DNA of 60,842 nucleotides from Asaia bogorensis (GCA_945897825.1 CAMDGX010000015.1:1-60842); one strand, 5' to 3'; positions 28,114 through 37,581 are shown, numbered from the stretch's first letter. The notes: generated by a model from the letters alone, not told the origin. A program made the numbers and translations.

Positions 28114-28728
28114 TCAGGCGCGTCGAAAAACAGACAGGGTCGGTGGGATGCAACCTACGCCGCTTTGCGGCGTGGTTGCGGCGTCGGGGAGTTGATTGGG
28201 GGGGTGTGCGCCGGGATCAGGGGTGGCCTTGGTCGCATCCGGGGTGGTGGCGCGCTGGGCGTTGGGACGCAATGGCGGCGGGAGGTCGATGCCGAGCAGG
28301 TGGCAAAGGGGGCGCAGGGCGCGGGTGGCGCCGGGGGACATGGCGATGGTGGTCGCGACGTCGGGGGCGTGCAGCAGGGTGCTGAGCTGGCTGGCGCGGC
28401 CGGCGGCCTGCCAGCCGAGCCGGGCGAGGATCCAGAGCCGGGACCGGGGTATCGGGAGGGTGGGTTTGCGGGCCTTGGGCTCCGCCGGGGCCGGGTGGGG
28501 GCGATGCGGGCGGGGGAGGCGGCCTTCGGCGACGTCGGCCAGCAGGTGGAGCAGGCGCTCCTTCAGGCGGATCATGCGACGGCAGAGCGGGGCGGCAAAG
28601 CGGCCGAGCAGGTGGGACCTGGTTTCGAGCAGGACGATAAGGCCGCCGAGGATGATGTCGATTTGGCGCGCGATCTCACGTGCCAATGGCATGGCGTCGG
28701 CCTGGGTTTGCGTCCTTTGTATGTTCAT
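28114..28728 (-). CDS. Hypothetical protein, Pro/Arg-rich with conserved-looking RPLCHLLGI motif
   Basis: A 204-residue protein of unknown function. Residues 15-60 include a hydrophobic helix (IDIILGGLIVLLE) followed by a basic amphipathic stretch. The middle is rich in Pro, Arg and Ala. A more ordered segment near 100-150 holds LWILARLGWQAAGRASQLS and RALRPLCHLLGIDLPPPLRP. The tail is Pro/Thr-rich. The WILARLGW ... RPLC..LGI pattern resembles uncharacterised proteins I associate with Acetobacteraceae, but I cannot confirm this. ATG at 28728 was chosen; a Met at residue 13 is possible. Both sides carry GC-rich repeats in inverted orientation, suggesting a cassette. Confidence 0.65.
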   Translation of the reverse strand: MNIQRTQTQADAMPLAREIARQIDIILGGLIVLLETRSHLLGRFAAPLCRRMIRLKERLLHLLADVAEGRLPRPHRPHPAPAEPKARKPTLPIPRSRLWILARLGWQAAGRASQLSTLLHAPDVATTIAMSPGATRALRPLCHLLGIDLPPPLRPNAQRATTPDATKATPDPGAHPPNQLPDAATTPQSGVGCIPPTLSVFRRA

Positions 28729-28790
28729 GTTTTGTTTCTATCGCCATCGGCAGACCGATGCAAGGTATTTTTTCTCTTGATGGATGGGGC

Positions 28791-28838
28791 CCGGGGCAAT
28801 GCCCCGGCGGGGTCTCCGCGGCGCGACTTCGCGTCGCG
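28791..28838 (-). repeat. GC-rich two-hairpin repeat, copy b (inverted)
   Basis: CCGGGGC-AAT-GCCCCGG (28791-28807), spacer CGGGGTCTCCG, then CGCGAC-TTCGC-GTCGCG (28822-28838). Read on the minus strand it has the hairpin-GACCCCGC-hairpin order of copy a. It faces copy a across the hypothetical gene. Confidence 0.7.
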
Positions 28839-28941
28839 ATGTGCGGCGCCCCTGCCCTTCCCTTCCTGGTTTTAACCCACCACGGCTTTGACCCTTGCGC
28901 CCCCGATCCGCTAGACCACCTCCGATTCCGGGCGGTTCCAT

Positions 28942-30921
28942 ATGATCATCGAGCTTGGCCATTTTGCGTTGGCGTTGGCGTTGTTCCTGGCGCTGATTCA
29001 GGCTGTGGTTCCGATGGCGGGGGCGGCGCGTCGGCTGGTCGGGTGGATGGAGGTGGGGCGGAGCGCCGCGCTGGGGCAGTTTGCCTTGGTGGCGGTGTCG
29101 TTCGCGGCGTTGACCCATGCCTATGTGACCAGCGATTTCAGCGTTGTGAACGTGGTCCAGAACAGCCATTCGGCCAAGCCGTTGCTGTACAAGATAAGTG
29201 GCGTGTGGGGGAACCACGAGGGTTCGATGCTGCTGTGGGTGCTGATCCTGGCGTTGTGCGGGGCGGCGGTGGCGGTGTTCGGGGACAATTTGCCGCGCGA
29301 GTTGCGGGCGCGGGTGTTGTCGGTTCAGGGGATGGTGGGAGTTGGGTTCCTGCTGTTCATTTTGGCGACGTCCAACCCGTTCGAACGGGTGATTCCGGCG
29401 CCGGCGGACGGGAACGGGTTGAACCCGGTGTTGCAGGACCCGGGGTTGGCGTTTCATCCGCCGTTTCTGTACCTGGGGTATGTGGGGTCTTCGGTGGCGT
29501 TCGCGTTTGCGGTGGCGGCGCTGATCGAGGGGCGGGTGGATGCGGCGTGGGCGCGGTGGGTGCGGCCGTGGGCGCTGGTGTCGTGGTGCGCGTTGACGGT
29601 GGGCATCGCGCTGGGGTCGTGGTGGGCGTACTACACGCTGGGTTGGGGCGGGTGGTGGTTCTGGGACCCGGTGGAGAATGCCTCGCTGTTGCCGTGGCTG
29701 TCGGGCACGGCGCTGATCCATTCGGCGATCGTGGTGGAGCGGCGGGACACGCTGAAGAGCTGGACGATTTTGCTGGCGCTGCTGACGTTCTCGCTGGCGC
29801 TGGTGGGCACGTTTCTAGTGCGGTCGGGCGTGTTGAGCTCGGTGCACGCGTTCGCGGTCGATCCGGAGCGTGGGGTGTTCATATTGGGGTTGCTGGTTCT
29901 GGCGATCGGCGGGTCGCTGGTTTTGTACGCGGTGCGGGCGCCGGCGTTGCGGGGGGGCGGGCTGTTCGCGCCGATCTCGCGCGAGGGCGCGCTGGTGTTC
30001 AACAACCTGCTGCTGGCGACGGCGACGGCGACGGTGCTGTTGGGCACGCTGTATCCGCTGTTCATGGATGCGGTGGGCGGGGCGAAGATATCGGTGGGGC
30101 CGCCGTTCTTCAACGGCACGTTCCTGCCGCTGATGGTGCCGTTGCTGCTGGCGATGGTGGTGGGGCCGTTGCTGGCGTGGAAGCGTGGGGATTTGCTGGC
30201 GGCGTTGCAGCGGCTTTGGGTGGCGTTCGGGTTCGCGCTGCTGGTCGTGCTGGGCGGGTTGTGGTGGGCGGGGTTCGGGCCGGTGCTGGCGGTGCTGGGG
30301 CTGGGGCTGGCGGCGTGGATCGCGGCGGGGGTTGTGGCGGAGTGGGGCGAGCGGGTGCGGTTGTTCCGGGTGCCGTTGCGCGACAGCTGGCGGCGGGCGG
30401 CGGGGTTGCCGCGGGCGGCGTATGGCATGTCGGCGGCGCATTTCGGCATGGCGGTGATGGTGGCGGGGATTGCCGGCCAGGCCTTCGAGCAGGAGCGGAT
30501 CGAGACGCTGCGGGCGGGGGACGGGATCGCGCTGGCCGGGTATGAGCTGGTGCTGCGCGAGGTGCGGCGGGTGCCGGGGCCGAACTTCATTGCCGACGAG
30601 GCGACGGTGGAGGTGCGGCGCGGCGGCGTGGTGGTGGATGTGATGCAGCCGCAGCGGCGGCTGTTCACGGTGCAGGGGCAGACGACGTCGTTGACGGCGA
30701 TCCGCACTGGGCTTGCGGCGGACCTTTATCTGGCGCTGGGCGAGGGGGACCCGGCTTCGGGGTGGACGGTGCGGGCGTATCACAAGCCGATCGTGTCGTG
30801 GATCTGGCTCGGGGCGCTGGTGATGGCGCTGGGGGGCGTGGTGAGCCTGACCGACCGGAAGTGGCGAGTGGGGGTGGCGGCGCGGCGGGCTTCGGCGGCG
30901 GTTCCGGCGGCGGCGGAATAG
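28942..30921 (+). CDS. ccmF: Cytochrome c-type biogenesis protein CcmF (haem lyase subunit)
   Basis: A 659-residue inner-membrane protein with about 14-15 hydrophobic helices. The haem-handling WWD signature GWGGWWFWDPVENASLLPWL begins at residue 234. KISGVWGNHEGSMLLWVL and the periplasmic His motifs are also as expected, and the C-terminus carries the large periplasmic segment before a last helix. With CcmH/CcmI it attaches haem to the CxxCH of apocytochromes in the periplasm. It starts the block ccmF-ccmG-ccmH-ccmI. ccmABCDE are not in the window. Codons end strongly in G. Confidence 0.96.
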   Translation: MIIELGHFALALALFLALIQAVVPMAGAARRLVGWMEVGRSAALGQFALVAVSFAALTHAYVTSDFSVVNVVQNSHSAKPLLYKISGVWGNHEGSMLLWVLILALCGAAVAVFGDNLPRELRARVLSVQGMVGVGFLLFILATSNPFERVIPAPADGNGLNPVLQDPGLAFHPPFLYLGYVGSSVAFAFAVAALIEGRVDAAWARWVRPWALVSWCALTVGIALGSWWAYYTLGWGGWWFWDPVENASLLPWLSGTALIHSAIVVERRDTLKSWTILLALLTFSLALVGTFLVRSGVLSSVHAFAVDPERGVFILGLLVLAIGGSLVLYAVRAPALRGGGLFAPISREGALVFNNLLLATATATVLLGTLYPLFMDAVGGAKISVGPPFFNGTFLPLMVPLLLAMVVGPLLAWKRGDLLAALQRLWVAFGFALLVVLGGLWWAGFGPVLAVLGLGLAAWIAAGVVAEWGERVRLFRVPLRDSWRRAAGLPRAAYGMSAAHFGMAVMVAGIAGQAFEQERIETLRAGDGIALAGYELVLREVRRVPGPNFIADEATVEVRRGGVVVDVMQPQRRLFTVQGQTTSLTAIRTGLAADLYLALGEGDPASGWTVRAYHKPIVSWIWLGALVMALGGVVSLTDRKWRVGVAARRASAAVPAAAE

Positions 30922-30924
30922 CGC

Positions 30925-31461
30925 GTGGGACGCTGGGTGTATTTCGTGCCGCTGGCGCTGTTCGCGGCGCTGGCGGGGTATTTCGGGGTGGCGCTGTTTT
31001 CGGGGCGGGACCCGCGGGAGTTGCCGTCGGCGCTGATCGACCGGCCGATGCCGGGGTTTGCGTTGCCGGGGTTGGGTGAGGGCGGGGGCGTGGCGGCCGA
31101 GGGGCTGCGCGGCGGGGTGGTGGTGGTGAATTTCTTCGCCAGCTGGTGCGCGCCGTGCCGGGTGGAGCATCCGCTGCTGTTGCGGCTGGCGCGGCAGGAG
31201 CGGGTTCATGTGGTGGGGATCGCCTACAAGGACCGGCCGGAGGACTCGCGTCGATTTCTCGCGGAGCTGGGCGATCCGTATCGCGGCGTGGGGGTGGATC
31301 GCGACGGGCGGGTGGGGATCGATTTCGGGTTGTATGGGGTGCCGGAGACCTATGTGGTGGATCGGGCGGGGCATATCCGCAAGCGGTTCGTCGGGCCGCT
31401 GACGCCGGCGCTGCTGGAGCGGGAGCTGCTGCCGCTGGTGCGGGCGCTGGAGCGGCCGTGA
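30925..31461 (+). CDS. ccmG: Thiol:disulfide interchange protein CcmG/DsbE, GTG start
   Basis: A 178-residue membrane-anchored thioredoxin-fold protein. The N-terminal anchor is [20 protein letters not shown]. The active site is [14 protein letters not shown] with Cys75 and Cys78. [14 protein letters not shown] is the cis-Pro region. It reduces apocytochrome or CcmH cysteines in the periplasm during cytochrome c maturation. The GTG start lies three bases after the ccmF stop, and its stop overlaps the ccmH start as GTGA. Confidence 0.95.
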   Translation: MGRWVYFVPLALFAALAGYFGVALFSGRDPRELPSALIDRPMPGFALPGLGEGGGVAAEGLRGGVVVVNFFASWCAPCRVEHPLLLRLARQERVHVVGIAYKDRPEDSRRFLAELGDPYRGVGVDRDGRVGIDFGLYGVPETYVVDRAGHIRKRFVGPLTPALLERELLPLVRALERP

Positions 31462-31916
31462 GGGTTTTTCTGCTGCTGCTGGCGTTGATGGGGCCGGCTT
31501 GGGCGGTGTTGCCGGATGAGCGGCTGGCCGATCCGGCGCTGGAGGCGCGGGCGCGGGCGCTGTCGCGCGAGCTGCGCTGCGTGGTGTGCCAGAACGAGTC
31601 GGTGGATGATTCGCATGCGCCGCTGGCGCGCGACATCAGGCTGCTGCTGCGCGAGCGGCTGGTGGCCGGCGATGACGACCGAGCGGCAATGGCGTTCCTG
31701 GTGGCGCGGTATGGCGATTTCGTGCTGCTGCGCCCTCCGGTGCGGCCGGATACCTGGGTGCTGTGGTTCGGGCCGTTCGCGGTGTTGCTGGTCGGCGGCG
31801 TGGTGACGGTGCTGGCGTTGCGCCGGCGGGCGGCGGGGGGGGGGCCGCAGACGCTGTCGGCGGAGGAGGAGGCGCGGCTGGCTGTGCTGCTGCGCGACGA
31901 GGAGGAGCGGCGGTGA
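31458..31916 (+). CDS. ccmH: Cytochrome c-type biogenesis protein CcmH, GTG start
   Basis: A 152-residue protein with an N-terminal signal ([16 protein letters not shown]). The CcmH motif [17 protein letters not shown] carries Cys41 and Cys44. A membrane helix ([20 protein letters not shown]) sits at about 100-120 and the tail is acidic. It forms the thiol-exchange and apocytochrome-binding part of the CcmFHI haem lyase. The start is a GTG overlapping the ccmG stop; the stop overlaps the GTG of ccmI. Confidence 0.94.
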   Translation: MRVFLLLLALMGPAWAVLPDERLADPALEARARALSRELRCVVCQNESVDDSHAPLARDIRLLLRERLVAGDDDRAAMAFLVARYGDFVLLRPPVRPDTWVLWFGPFAVLLVGGVVTVLALRRRAAGGGPQTLSAEEEARLAVLLRDEEERR

Positions 31917-33220
31917 TCGGCTTTGCCCTGGTGGCGGGCGGGCTGGCGGTGCTGGTGCTGCTGGCGGTGATGGTGCCGCTGTTGCGCGGCGGGGATGCGG
32001 GGCCGGAGCGCGAGGCGTTCGGGCGGGCGGTGTATCGCGACCAGATGCGCGAGCTGGAGCGGGAGGCGGCGCGCGGGATGATCGGGCCCGCGGAGGCGGC
32101 GGCGGCGCGGCTGGAGATCCAGCGGCGGCTGCTAGGGCAGGCGGGGGCCGGGGCGGTGGCACGGGCGGGGCGGAGCCCGGCGCTGGCGGTGGTGCTGATC
32201 CTCTTGGCGGCGAGCGGGGCTGGGGGGGTCTATCTGGCGACCGGGATGCCGGGGGTGCCGGGGATGCCGTTGGCGTCGCGGCCGGTCGATCCGCAGGAGG
32301 CGGCGCTGCGACGCGGGGCGGCGGAGCTGGAGCAGCGCGTGGCGGGCGCGCCGGGGGATGGCGAGGCCTGGCTGCTGCTGGCGCGGACGCGGGCGGCGCT
32401 GGGGCAGTGGCGGGCGTCGGACGAGGCGTATCGGCGGGCGCTGGTGCTGGTCGAGGACTCGCCCGACCTGCGCGCGGCGGCGCTGGAGGCGTCGGTGCTG
32501 GCGGCGGACGGGGTGGTGGGCGAGGTGGCGGCGGCGGGGTTCGCGCGGGTGCTGGGCGAGGACCCGGAAAATCCGGTGGCGCGGTTCTACCTGGCGGTGG
32601 CTGACGCACAGGCCGGGCGGCATGCGGCGGCGATCGCGGCGTGGCTGGCGCTGGCGGGGGATCTGCCGGAGGGGGTGGCGATCCGTGCCGAGGTGGCGCG
32701 GCGGGTGGCGGCCTCGGCGCAGGCGGCGGGGATCGTGGCGCCTGCGTTGCCGCCGCCGGCCGCGGTGCCTGATGCGGCGGCGCAGGCGGCGATGATCCGC
32801 GGCATGGTGGAACGGCTGGCCGAGCGGCTGGAGGCTTCGCCGGACGACGTGGAAGGCTGGCAGCGGCTGGGGCGGGCCTATGGCGTGCTGGGTGAGCGGG
32901 AGAAATCCGTCGACGCCTATGCGCGGGCCGGTGCGTTGCGGCCGGACGACATGGGGATCGCACTGGCCGAGGCGCAGGCGTGGCTGGAGGGGTTGGCGCC
33001 GAGCGCTGCGTTTCCGCCGCGGGCGCTGGAATTGCTGAAGCGCGTGCATGCGGCCGATCCGCGGCAGCCGGCGGCGCTGTGGCACCTGGGGGTGGAGGCG
33101 GCGAAGCGGGGGGCGATGGACGAGGCGGTGTCGCTGTGGGAGCGGCTGGTGGCGGTGCTGCCGGCGGATGCGGAAGACGCGAAGATGGTGCGCGCAGCGA
33201 TCGCTGCCGTGAGGCGCTGA
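31913..33220 (+). CDS. ccmI: Cytochrome c-type biogenesis protein CcmI (TPR apocytochrome chaperone), GTG start
   Basis: A 435-residue protein. The first helix is [20 protein letters not shown], followed by [20 protein letters not shown], typical of the CcmI N-terminal region. A second helix lies near residue 90. The periplasmic part holds TPR-like repeats ([40 protein letters not shown]). CcmI binds the C-terminal helix of apocytochrome c and delivers it to CcmF/H. The GTGA overlap with ccmH supports the GTG start and coupling. Confidence 0.9.
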   Translation: MIGFALVAGGLAVLVLLAVMVPLLRGGDAGPEREAFGRAVYRDQMRELEREAARGMIGPAEAAAARLEIQRRLLGQAGAGAVARAGRSPALAVVLILLAASGAGGVYLATGMPGVPGMPLASRPVDPQEAALRRGAAELEQRVAGAPGDGEAWLLLARTRAALGQWRASDEAYRRALVLVEDSPDLRAAALEASVLAADGVVGEVAAAGFARVLGEDPENPVARFYLAVADAQAGRHAAAIAAWLALAGDLPEGVAIRAEVARRVAASAQAAGIVAPALPPPAAVPDAAAQAAMIRGMVERLAERLEASPDDVEGWQRLGRAYGVLGEREKSVDAYARAGALRPDDMGIALAEAQAWLEGLAPSAAFPPRALELLKRVHAADPRQPAALWHLGVEAAKRGAMDEAVSLWERLVAVLPADAEDAKMVRAAIAAVRR

Positions 33221-33281
33221 GCTTCTTGCCGGGCGGGCGCGGGGCGGCCACCATGGGCGCAACAACCAAGGGGACCGCGCC

Positions 33282-33887
33282 ATGGCGCTGCATGTGGACT
33301 ACTACGCGTCGTTGAACTCGCCGTGGACGCATCTGGGGGCGGCGCGGCTGGAGGCGATGTGCGCGGCGCATGGGGCGAGCCTGCGGATCTGGCCGGTGGA
33401 TTTCGGGGCGATCTTTCCGGCCTCGGGCGGGTTGCCGCTGCCCAAGCGGGCGCCGCAGCGGCAGGCGTATCGGATGATGGAGCTGGTGCGGTGGCGCGAC
33501 TTCCTGGGCATTCCGATCGTGCTGCAGCCGAAGCATTTCCCGACGCCGGAGACGCTGACGGCGGCCTGCGTGATCGCGCTGCGCGAGACGATGGGCGATG
33601 CGCCGGCGATCCGCCTGGCGCACCGGGTGCTGAAGGCGGTGTGGGAGGAGGAGCTGAACCCGGCCGAGCCGGCGACATTGGGGCGGCTCATCGGCGAATG
33701 CGGGCTCGATGCCGCTGCGGTGCTGGCGCTGGGGGCCGATCCGCAGTGGCTGGAGCGGCGGACGGCGGACACCCAGGCGGCGCTGGCGCGCGGCGTGTTC
33801 GGCGCGCCGAGCTACGTGATCGGCGAGGAGATCTTCTGGGGCCAGGACCGGCTGGACTTCGTGGAGCGGCGGCTGGCGCGCGGCTGA
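33282..33887 (+). CDS. DsbA-family / 2-hydroxychromene-2-carboxylate isomerase-like protein
   Basis: A 201-residue GST-kappa/DsbA-like protein. VDYYASLNSPWTHLGAARLE holds the catalytic Ser position of HCCA isomerases. VFGAPSYVIGEEIFWGQDRL near the C-terminus is the family cis-Pro and closing motif. Members isomerise 2-hydroxychromene-2-carboxylate in naphthalene breakdown, but many are of unknown substrate. There are no other naphthalene genes here, so the role is open. An AAGGGGACCG ribosome site precedes the ATG. A hairpin follows the stop. Confidence 0.8.
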   Translation: MALHVDYYASLNSPWTHLGAARLEAMCAAHGASLRIWPVDFGAIFPASGGLPLPKRAPQRQAYRMMELVRWRDFLGIPIVLQPKHFPTPETLTAACVIALRETMGDAPAIRLAHRVLKAVWEEELNPAEPATLGRLIGECGLDAAAVLALGADPQWLERRTADTQAALARGVFGAPSYVIGEEIFWGQDRLDFVERRLARG

Positions 33888-33889
33888 AG

Positions 33890-33925
33890 GCCGTATTGCG
33901 CAGGTATCACGACTTCTGATACGGC
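33890..33925 (+). terminator. Overlapping alternative hairpins after the HCCA isomerase-like gene
   Basis: GCCGTAT (33890-33896) can pair with ATACGGC (33919-33925). Alternatively GTATCA (33904-33909) can pair with TGATAC (33917-33922), loop CGACTTC. The two share bases, so they exclude each other. It may be a terminator or a switch in the leader of the next gene. Confidence 0.45.
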
Positions 33926-33969
33926 GCTTTCCCGGTGCATGCAAAGGCATGCAGGGGGGAAAACGCCGG

Positions 33970-36222
33970 ATGCTGCGCCTCGGGCTTGCGTTCTTCGCGT
34001 CCGGCTTCGCGGCGCTGCTGTGCCAGGTGGTGTGGCAGCGCATGCTGGGCCTGTTTGCCGGGTCCGACACGGTGTCGGCGGCGCTGGTGGTGGGCGCGTT
34101 CCTGACCGGGCTGGGGATCGGCACGATCCTGGCGGCGCGGGTGGCGGACCGGCTGAGCCGGGCGCAGGCGATCCTGGCGTTCGCGGCCTGCGAGATCGGG
34201 GTGGCGGTGTTCGCCCTGGCGTCGAAGCTGTTCCTGTATGACGGGCTGGCGATCGGGCTGGCCGGGTCGATCGACAGCCTGGCCGGCGTGTTCGCGCTGT
34301 GCTTCGCGGGGCTGGTGCTGCCGACGACGCTGATGGGCGCATCGCTGCCGCTGCTATCCCGCGCGGTGGCGACCTCGGTGCAGGATCTGGCGCCGCGGAT
34401 CGCGCTGCTCTACGGGCTGAACACGGTGGGCGCAGGGCTGGGCGCGCTGATCGGCGGCTGGGTGATCCTGGGGACGCTGGGCTTCGAGGGAGCGCTGCGG
34501 CTGGCGGCGGCGCTGGAGGTGCTCGCGGCGCTGCTGGCGCTGACCCTGGTGCCGTTGATGCGGCGCAGCCCCGATCCGGCGGCCGCCCCGGCCGAGGCGC
34601 GCGCCGTGGCGGCGGGGGGGCTCGGAGACTCGGTGGGCTCGGTCCCGCTGTGGTGCGCGCTGGCGTTCCTGTCCGGTCTGGTGATCGTGGCGCTGGAGAT
34701 CGTCTGGGTGCGGGTGGCCGGGCAGATCGGGCAGTACCACGCCTACATGTTCTCGACCCTGCTGGGGGTGTTCCTGCTCGCCGACGGGGCGGGCATGGCG
34801 ATCGGTGGGCGGCTGGTGGAGCGGGTGCGCGACCCGCGGCCGGGCTTCTTCCTGCTGCAGGGGAGCGGGTTCCTGCTGGCGCTGGTGCTGCTGCTCGGCA
34901 TGTGGTGGAGCATGCCTTACTGGCCCGGGGGCACCGAGCCGACCTGGCCGGATACGTGGCGGCTGCGCGGCGACAATCTGTGGATCGGCATCGCGGCGAC
35001 GGTGGTGCTGGTGGCGCCGCCCTCGTTCCTGATCGGGCTGACCTTTCCATTCATCCAGCGCGCGGTGCAGCGGGATCTCGCGATGGTTGGCGCGCGGGTG
35101 GGCTGGGTGCAACTGGCCAACATCCTGGGCAATGCGGCGGGGTCGCTCGGCACCGGGCTGGTGGCGCTGCACTGGCTGGGCACGGCCGGGACGCTGGTGG
35201 CGCTGGCTGCGGTGACGGTGGGGTTGCTGCTGCTGTGGCTGCTGCGCAGCGGGCGGCAGAGCCGGGCGGGCTGGGCGTTGCTCGCCGCGGTGGTGGCGGG
35301 GCTGGCGCTGGTGCCGGGCAACGATGCCTGGTGGCGGCGGCTGCATGTGGAGAAGCCGGGCCAGCCGGTGGTGTGGGCGGAGGACCGCTCGGGTGTGGCG
35401 TTCTTCCGCGACGACACGGGGCTGGCCGAGCGGGCGCGGCATCAGCCGTGGAACAGGGATACCAGCCCGTTCTTCATCCAGGGCTTCTCGCAGGGGACGA
35501 TCCCGTTCCTGCCGGTGCACATGCTGCTGGGGGCCGTCGGGCCGCTGGTGCATCCGGCGCCGCGCGACGTGCTGGTGATCGGGGTGGGGTCTGGCGGCAC
35601 GCCGTGGGCGGCGGGGGTGAATCCGCTGAGCCGCGAGATCCGGGCGGTGGAGCTGGTGGCGCCGGTGCTGACGGCGCTGGAGGCGGTCGGGCGGCGGCAC
35701 CCCGGCAGCCCGATGAACCTGCTGTTCACCGATCCGCGCTTCAAGGTGGAGTATGGCGACGGGCGGCGGGTGGTGGCGCGGGATACGCGGCTCTACGACG
35801 TGATCGAGGCGGATGCGATCCTGAGCGAGGCATCGCAGTCCGGCATGATGTATTCGCACGAGTTCCTGAGCCAGGTGCGCGCGCGGCTGGCGCCGGGCGG
35901 GCTCTATGTGCAGTGGGCGCCGACGCAGCGGAGCGTCGAGACATTCGCGGCGGTGTTCCCGCATGTGGTGATGCTGCAGCCGATCTCGATCATGATCGGG
36001 TCCAACACGCCGATCGCGTTCGACCGGGATCGACTGCTGGCGCGGCTGGCGGAGCCGGCGGTGGCGGCGCACCTCGCCCATGGGCGGGCGGGATGCTGCG
36101 ACTGGTCGGCATTGATGCGCGATGCGCCGCGGCGCTGGGTGCCGGGGCAGGCGCGCGACGCCGCGCCGTTGAGCGACCTGTTCCCGCGCGACGAATTCTA
36201 CCTGAACAGTGCGCTGGACTAG
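33970..36222 (+). CDS. Membrane-anchored spermidine synthase-like protein (MFS-like N-terminus, SpeE-like C-terminus)
   Basis: A 750-residue fusion. The first ~490 residues carry about 12 or more hydrophobic segments in an MFS-like arrangement, starting LRLGLAFFASGFAALLCQVV and with LPTTLMGASLPLLSRA. The rest is a SpeE-like methyltransferase-fold domain: DVLVIGVGSGGTPWAAGV, VELVAPVLTALEAV, VEYGDGRRVVARD and YDVIEADAIL. Spermidine synthases have a catalytic Asp in D(A/S)xDP; here the segment reads EADAILSE, so true polyamine synthesis is uncertain. The ATG at 33970 has AGGGGGGA nine bases upstream; an in-frame ATG at 33949 is weaker. Confidence 0.85.
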   Translation: MLRLGLAFFASGFAALLCQVVWQRMLGLFAGSDTVSAALVVGAFLTGLGIGTILAARVADRLSRAQAILAFAACEIGVAVFALASKLFLYDGLAIGLAGSIDSLAGVFALCFAGLVLPTTLMGASLPLLSRAVATSVQDLAPRIALLYGLNTVGAGLGALIGGWVILGTLGFEGALRLAAALEVLAALLALTLVPLMRRSPDPAAAPAEARAVAAGGLGDSVGSVPLWCALAFLSGLVIVALEIVWVRVAGQIGQYHAYMFSTLLGVFLLADGAGMAIGGRLVERVRDPRPGFFLLQGSGFLLALVLLLGMWWSMPYWPGGTEPTWPDTWRLRGDNLWIGIAATVVLVAPPSFLIGLTFPFIQRAVQRDLAMVGARVGWVQLANILGNAAGSLGTGLVALHWLGTAGTLVALAAVTVGLLLLWLLRSGRQSRAGWALLAAVVAGLALVPGNDAWWRRLHVEKPGQPVVWAEDRSGVAFFRDDTGLAERARHQPWNRDTSPFFIQGFSQGTIPFLPVHMLLGAVGPLVHPAPRDVLVIGVGSGGTPWAAGVNPLSREIRAVELVAPVLTALEAVGRRHPGSPMNLLFTDPRFKVEYGDGRRVVARDTRLYDVIEADAILSEASQSGMMYSHEFLSQVRARLAPGGLYVQWAPTQRSVETFAAVFPHVVMLQPISIMIGSNTPIAFDRDRLLARLAEPAVAAHLAHGRAGCCDWSALMRDAPRRWVPGQARDAAPLSDLFPRDEFYLNSALD

Positions 36223-36247
36223 GCTGGCCGCGCGAGGCCGGGGCTGG

Positions 36248-36475
36248 CTAGTACCCGGCCATGGCGGCGGCCATGCGGCCAGCCTGGATCAGGGCGAACC
36301 AGAGGGTGACCGACATGCCCAGGATGGCGGCGGCGGCCAGGGGCATCGGCCAGCGGTCCTGCGAGCGCCGGCGCTGGCCGAAATCGCGCGGCAACGAGTG
36401 GCCGGCGGGATGGGGCTCGGTGGAGGGGGCAAGGCCAGACTGCACAAGGCCAGACTGAATTAGGCTGGGGGGCAT
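36248..36475 (-). CDS. Small single-span membrane protein, hypothetical
   Basis: A 75-residue frame. The first half is polar with basic patches (DFGQRRRSQDRW). One hydrophobic helix follows (PLAAAAILGMSVTLWFALIQ), with a short GRMAAAMAGY end. GAAAGGTG lies upstream of the ATG as a ribosome site. It is convergent to the spermidine synthase-like gene, with 25 bp between stops. The function is unknown. The hydrophobic span and ribosome site argue for a real gene. Confidence 0.55.
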   Translation of the reverse strand: MPPSLIQSGLVQSGLAPSTEPHPAGHSLPRDFGQRRRSQDRWPMPLAAAAILGMSVTLWFALIQAGRMAAAMAGY

Positions 36476-36666
36476 GACAGCACCTTTCGCGACGGCCTGC
36501 TTCGATGCGGGCGAGCACAGAATCCCTCGGTTTGGTTAACACTTTGCTAGCGCCATGGGACACGGCGCATGGCATGAGGCGCGTGCCCCTAGATGGTGCA
36601 GCGGGGCGGCTTCCTGAGCGACGTTGCCCATTGTAGCATGCACCGATCCAAACAGGAGGACGGCCA

Positions 36667-37581
36667 ATGGCGATTCGATACGACGACCGCGTGGCGATCG
36701 TGACCGGCGCCGGCGCGGGACTGGGGGAACAGCACGCCAAGTTGCTGGCCAGCCGCGGCGCCAAGGTGGTGGTGAACGACCCCGGCGGGGCGGTGGACGG
36801 GCGCGGCACCGCGGCCGCGGTGGCCGACAAGGTGGTGGCCGAGATCAAGGCGGCCGGCGGCGAGGCGGTGGCGAACTACGACTCGGTGGCCACCTGGGCC
36901 GGCGCGCAGAACATCATCAAGACGGCGATGGACACCTGGGGGCGCCTGGACATCCTGGTCGCCAATGCCGGCATCCTGCGCGACAAGTCGTTCAACAACA
37001 TGGATATGGAGGATTTCGAGTTCGTGATGCAGGTGCACCTGATGGGCACCGTGTACTGCACCAAGGCGGCCTGGCAGATCATGCGCAACCAGCGCTACGG
37101 CCGCATCGTGGTGACGACCTCCGGCTCCGGCACTGTGGGCAATTTCGGCCAGGCCAATTACGGCGCGGCCAAGATGGCGGTGAACGGCTTCATCAACGTG
37201 ATGCGCCACGAAGGCCAGAACTACAACATCAAGCTGAACGCGATCTCGCCCTCGGCGCGCACGCGCATGACGGAAAGCCTGATCCCGCCGGAAGTGGCGG
37301 AATGGATGCGGCCGGACCTGGTGTCACCGGCAGTGGCCTACATGTGCTCCGAGCAGTGCGACTTCTCGGGCGAAATCATCGGCGCCAATGCCGGGCATTT
37401 CCGCCGGGTGAAATACGTGGAGACGGCGGGTGTGTTCTACGATCCGGCAGCCCCGGTGACGATCGAGATGTTCGCGGATGCGCTGCCGCAGATCATGGAC
37501 ATGTCGACGGCCATCGAGCACGGCATGTCGTCGCGCCGGCTGCGCGAGCGGCTGGTGGCGATGGGGCGCGTGCCGGCCTGA
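36667..37581 (+). CDS. Short-chain dehydrogenase, MFE-2/3-hydroxyacyl-CoA dehydrogenase-like
   Basis: A 304-residue SDR. The cofactor motif is TGAGAGLG (13-20), NAG is at 100-102, the active-site Ser lies near 152-154 and YGAAK gives Tyr165 and Lys169. The opening RVAIVTGAGAGLG ... SRGAKVVVNDPGGAVDGRG and the ANYDSV segment closely follow the dehydrogenase unit of peroxisomal multifunctional enzyme type 2. A 3-hydroxyacyl-CoA substrate is therefore likely. AGGAGG seven bases before the ATG is an excellent ribosome site. A GC-rich repeat and a terminator follow. Confidence 0.9.
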   Translation: MAIRYDDRVAIVTGAGAGLGEQHAKLLASRGAKVVVNDPGGAVDGRGTAAAVADKVVAEIKAAGGEAVANYDSVATWAGAQNIIKTAMDTWGRLDILVANAGILRDKSFNNMDMEDFEFVMQVHLMGTVYCTKAAWQIMRNQRYGRIVVTTSGSGTVGNFGQANYGAAKMAVNGFINVMRHEGQNYNIKLNAISPSARTRMTESLIPPEVAEWMRPDLVSPAVAYMCSEQCDFSGEIIGANAGHFRRVKYVETAGVFYDPAAPVTIEMFADALPQIMDMSTAIEHGMSSRRLRERLVAMGRVPA

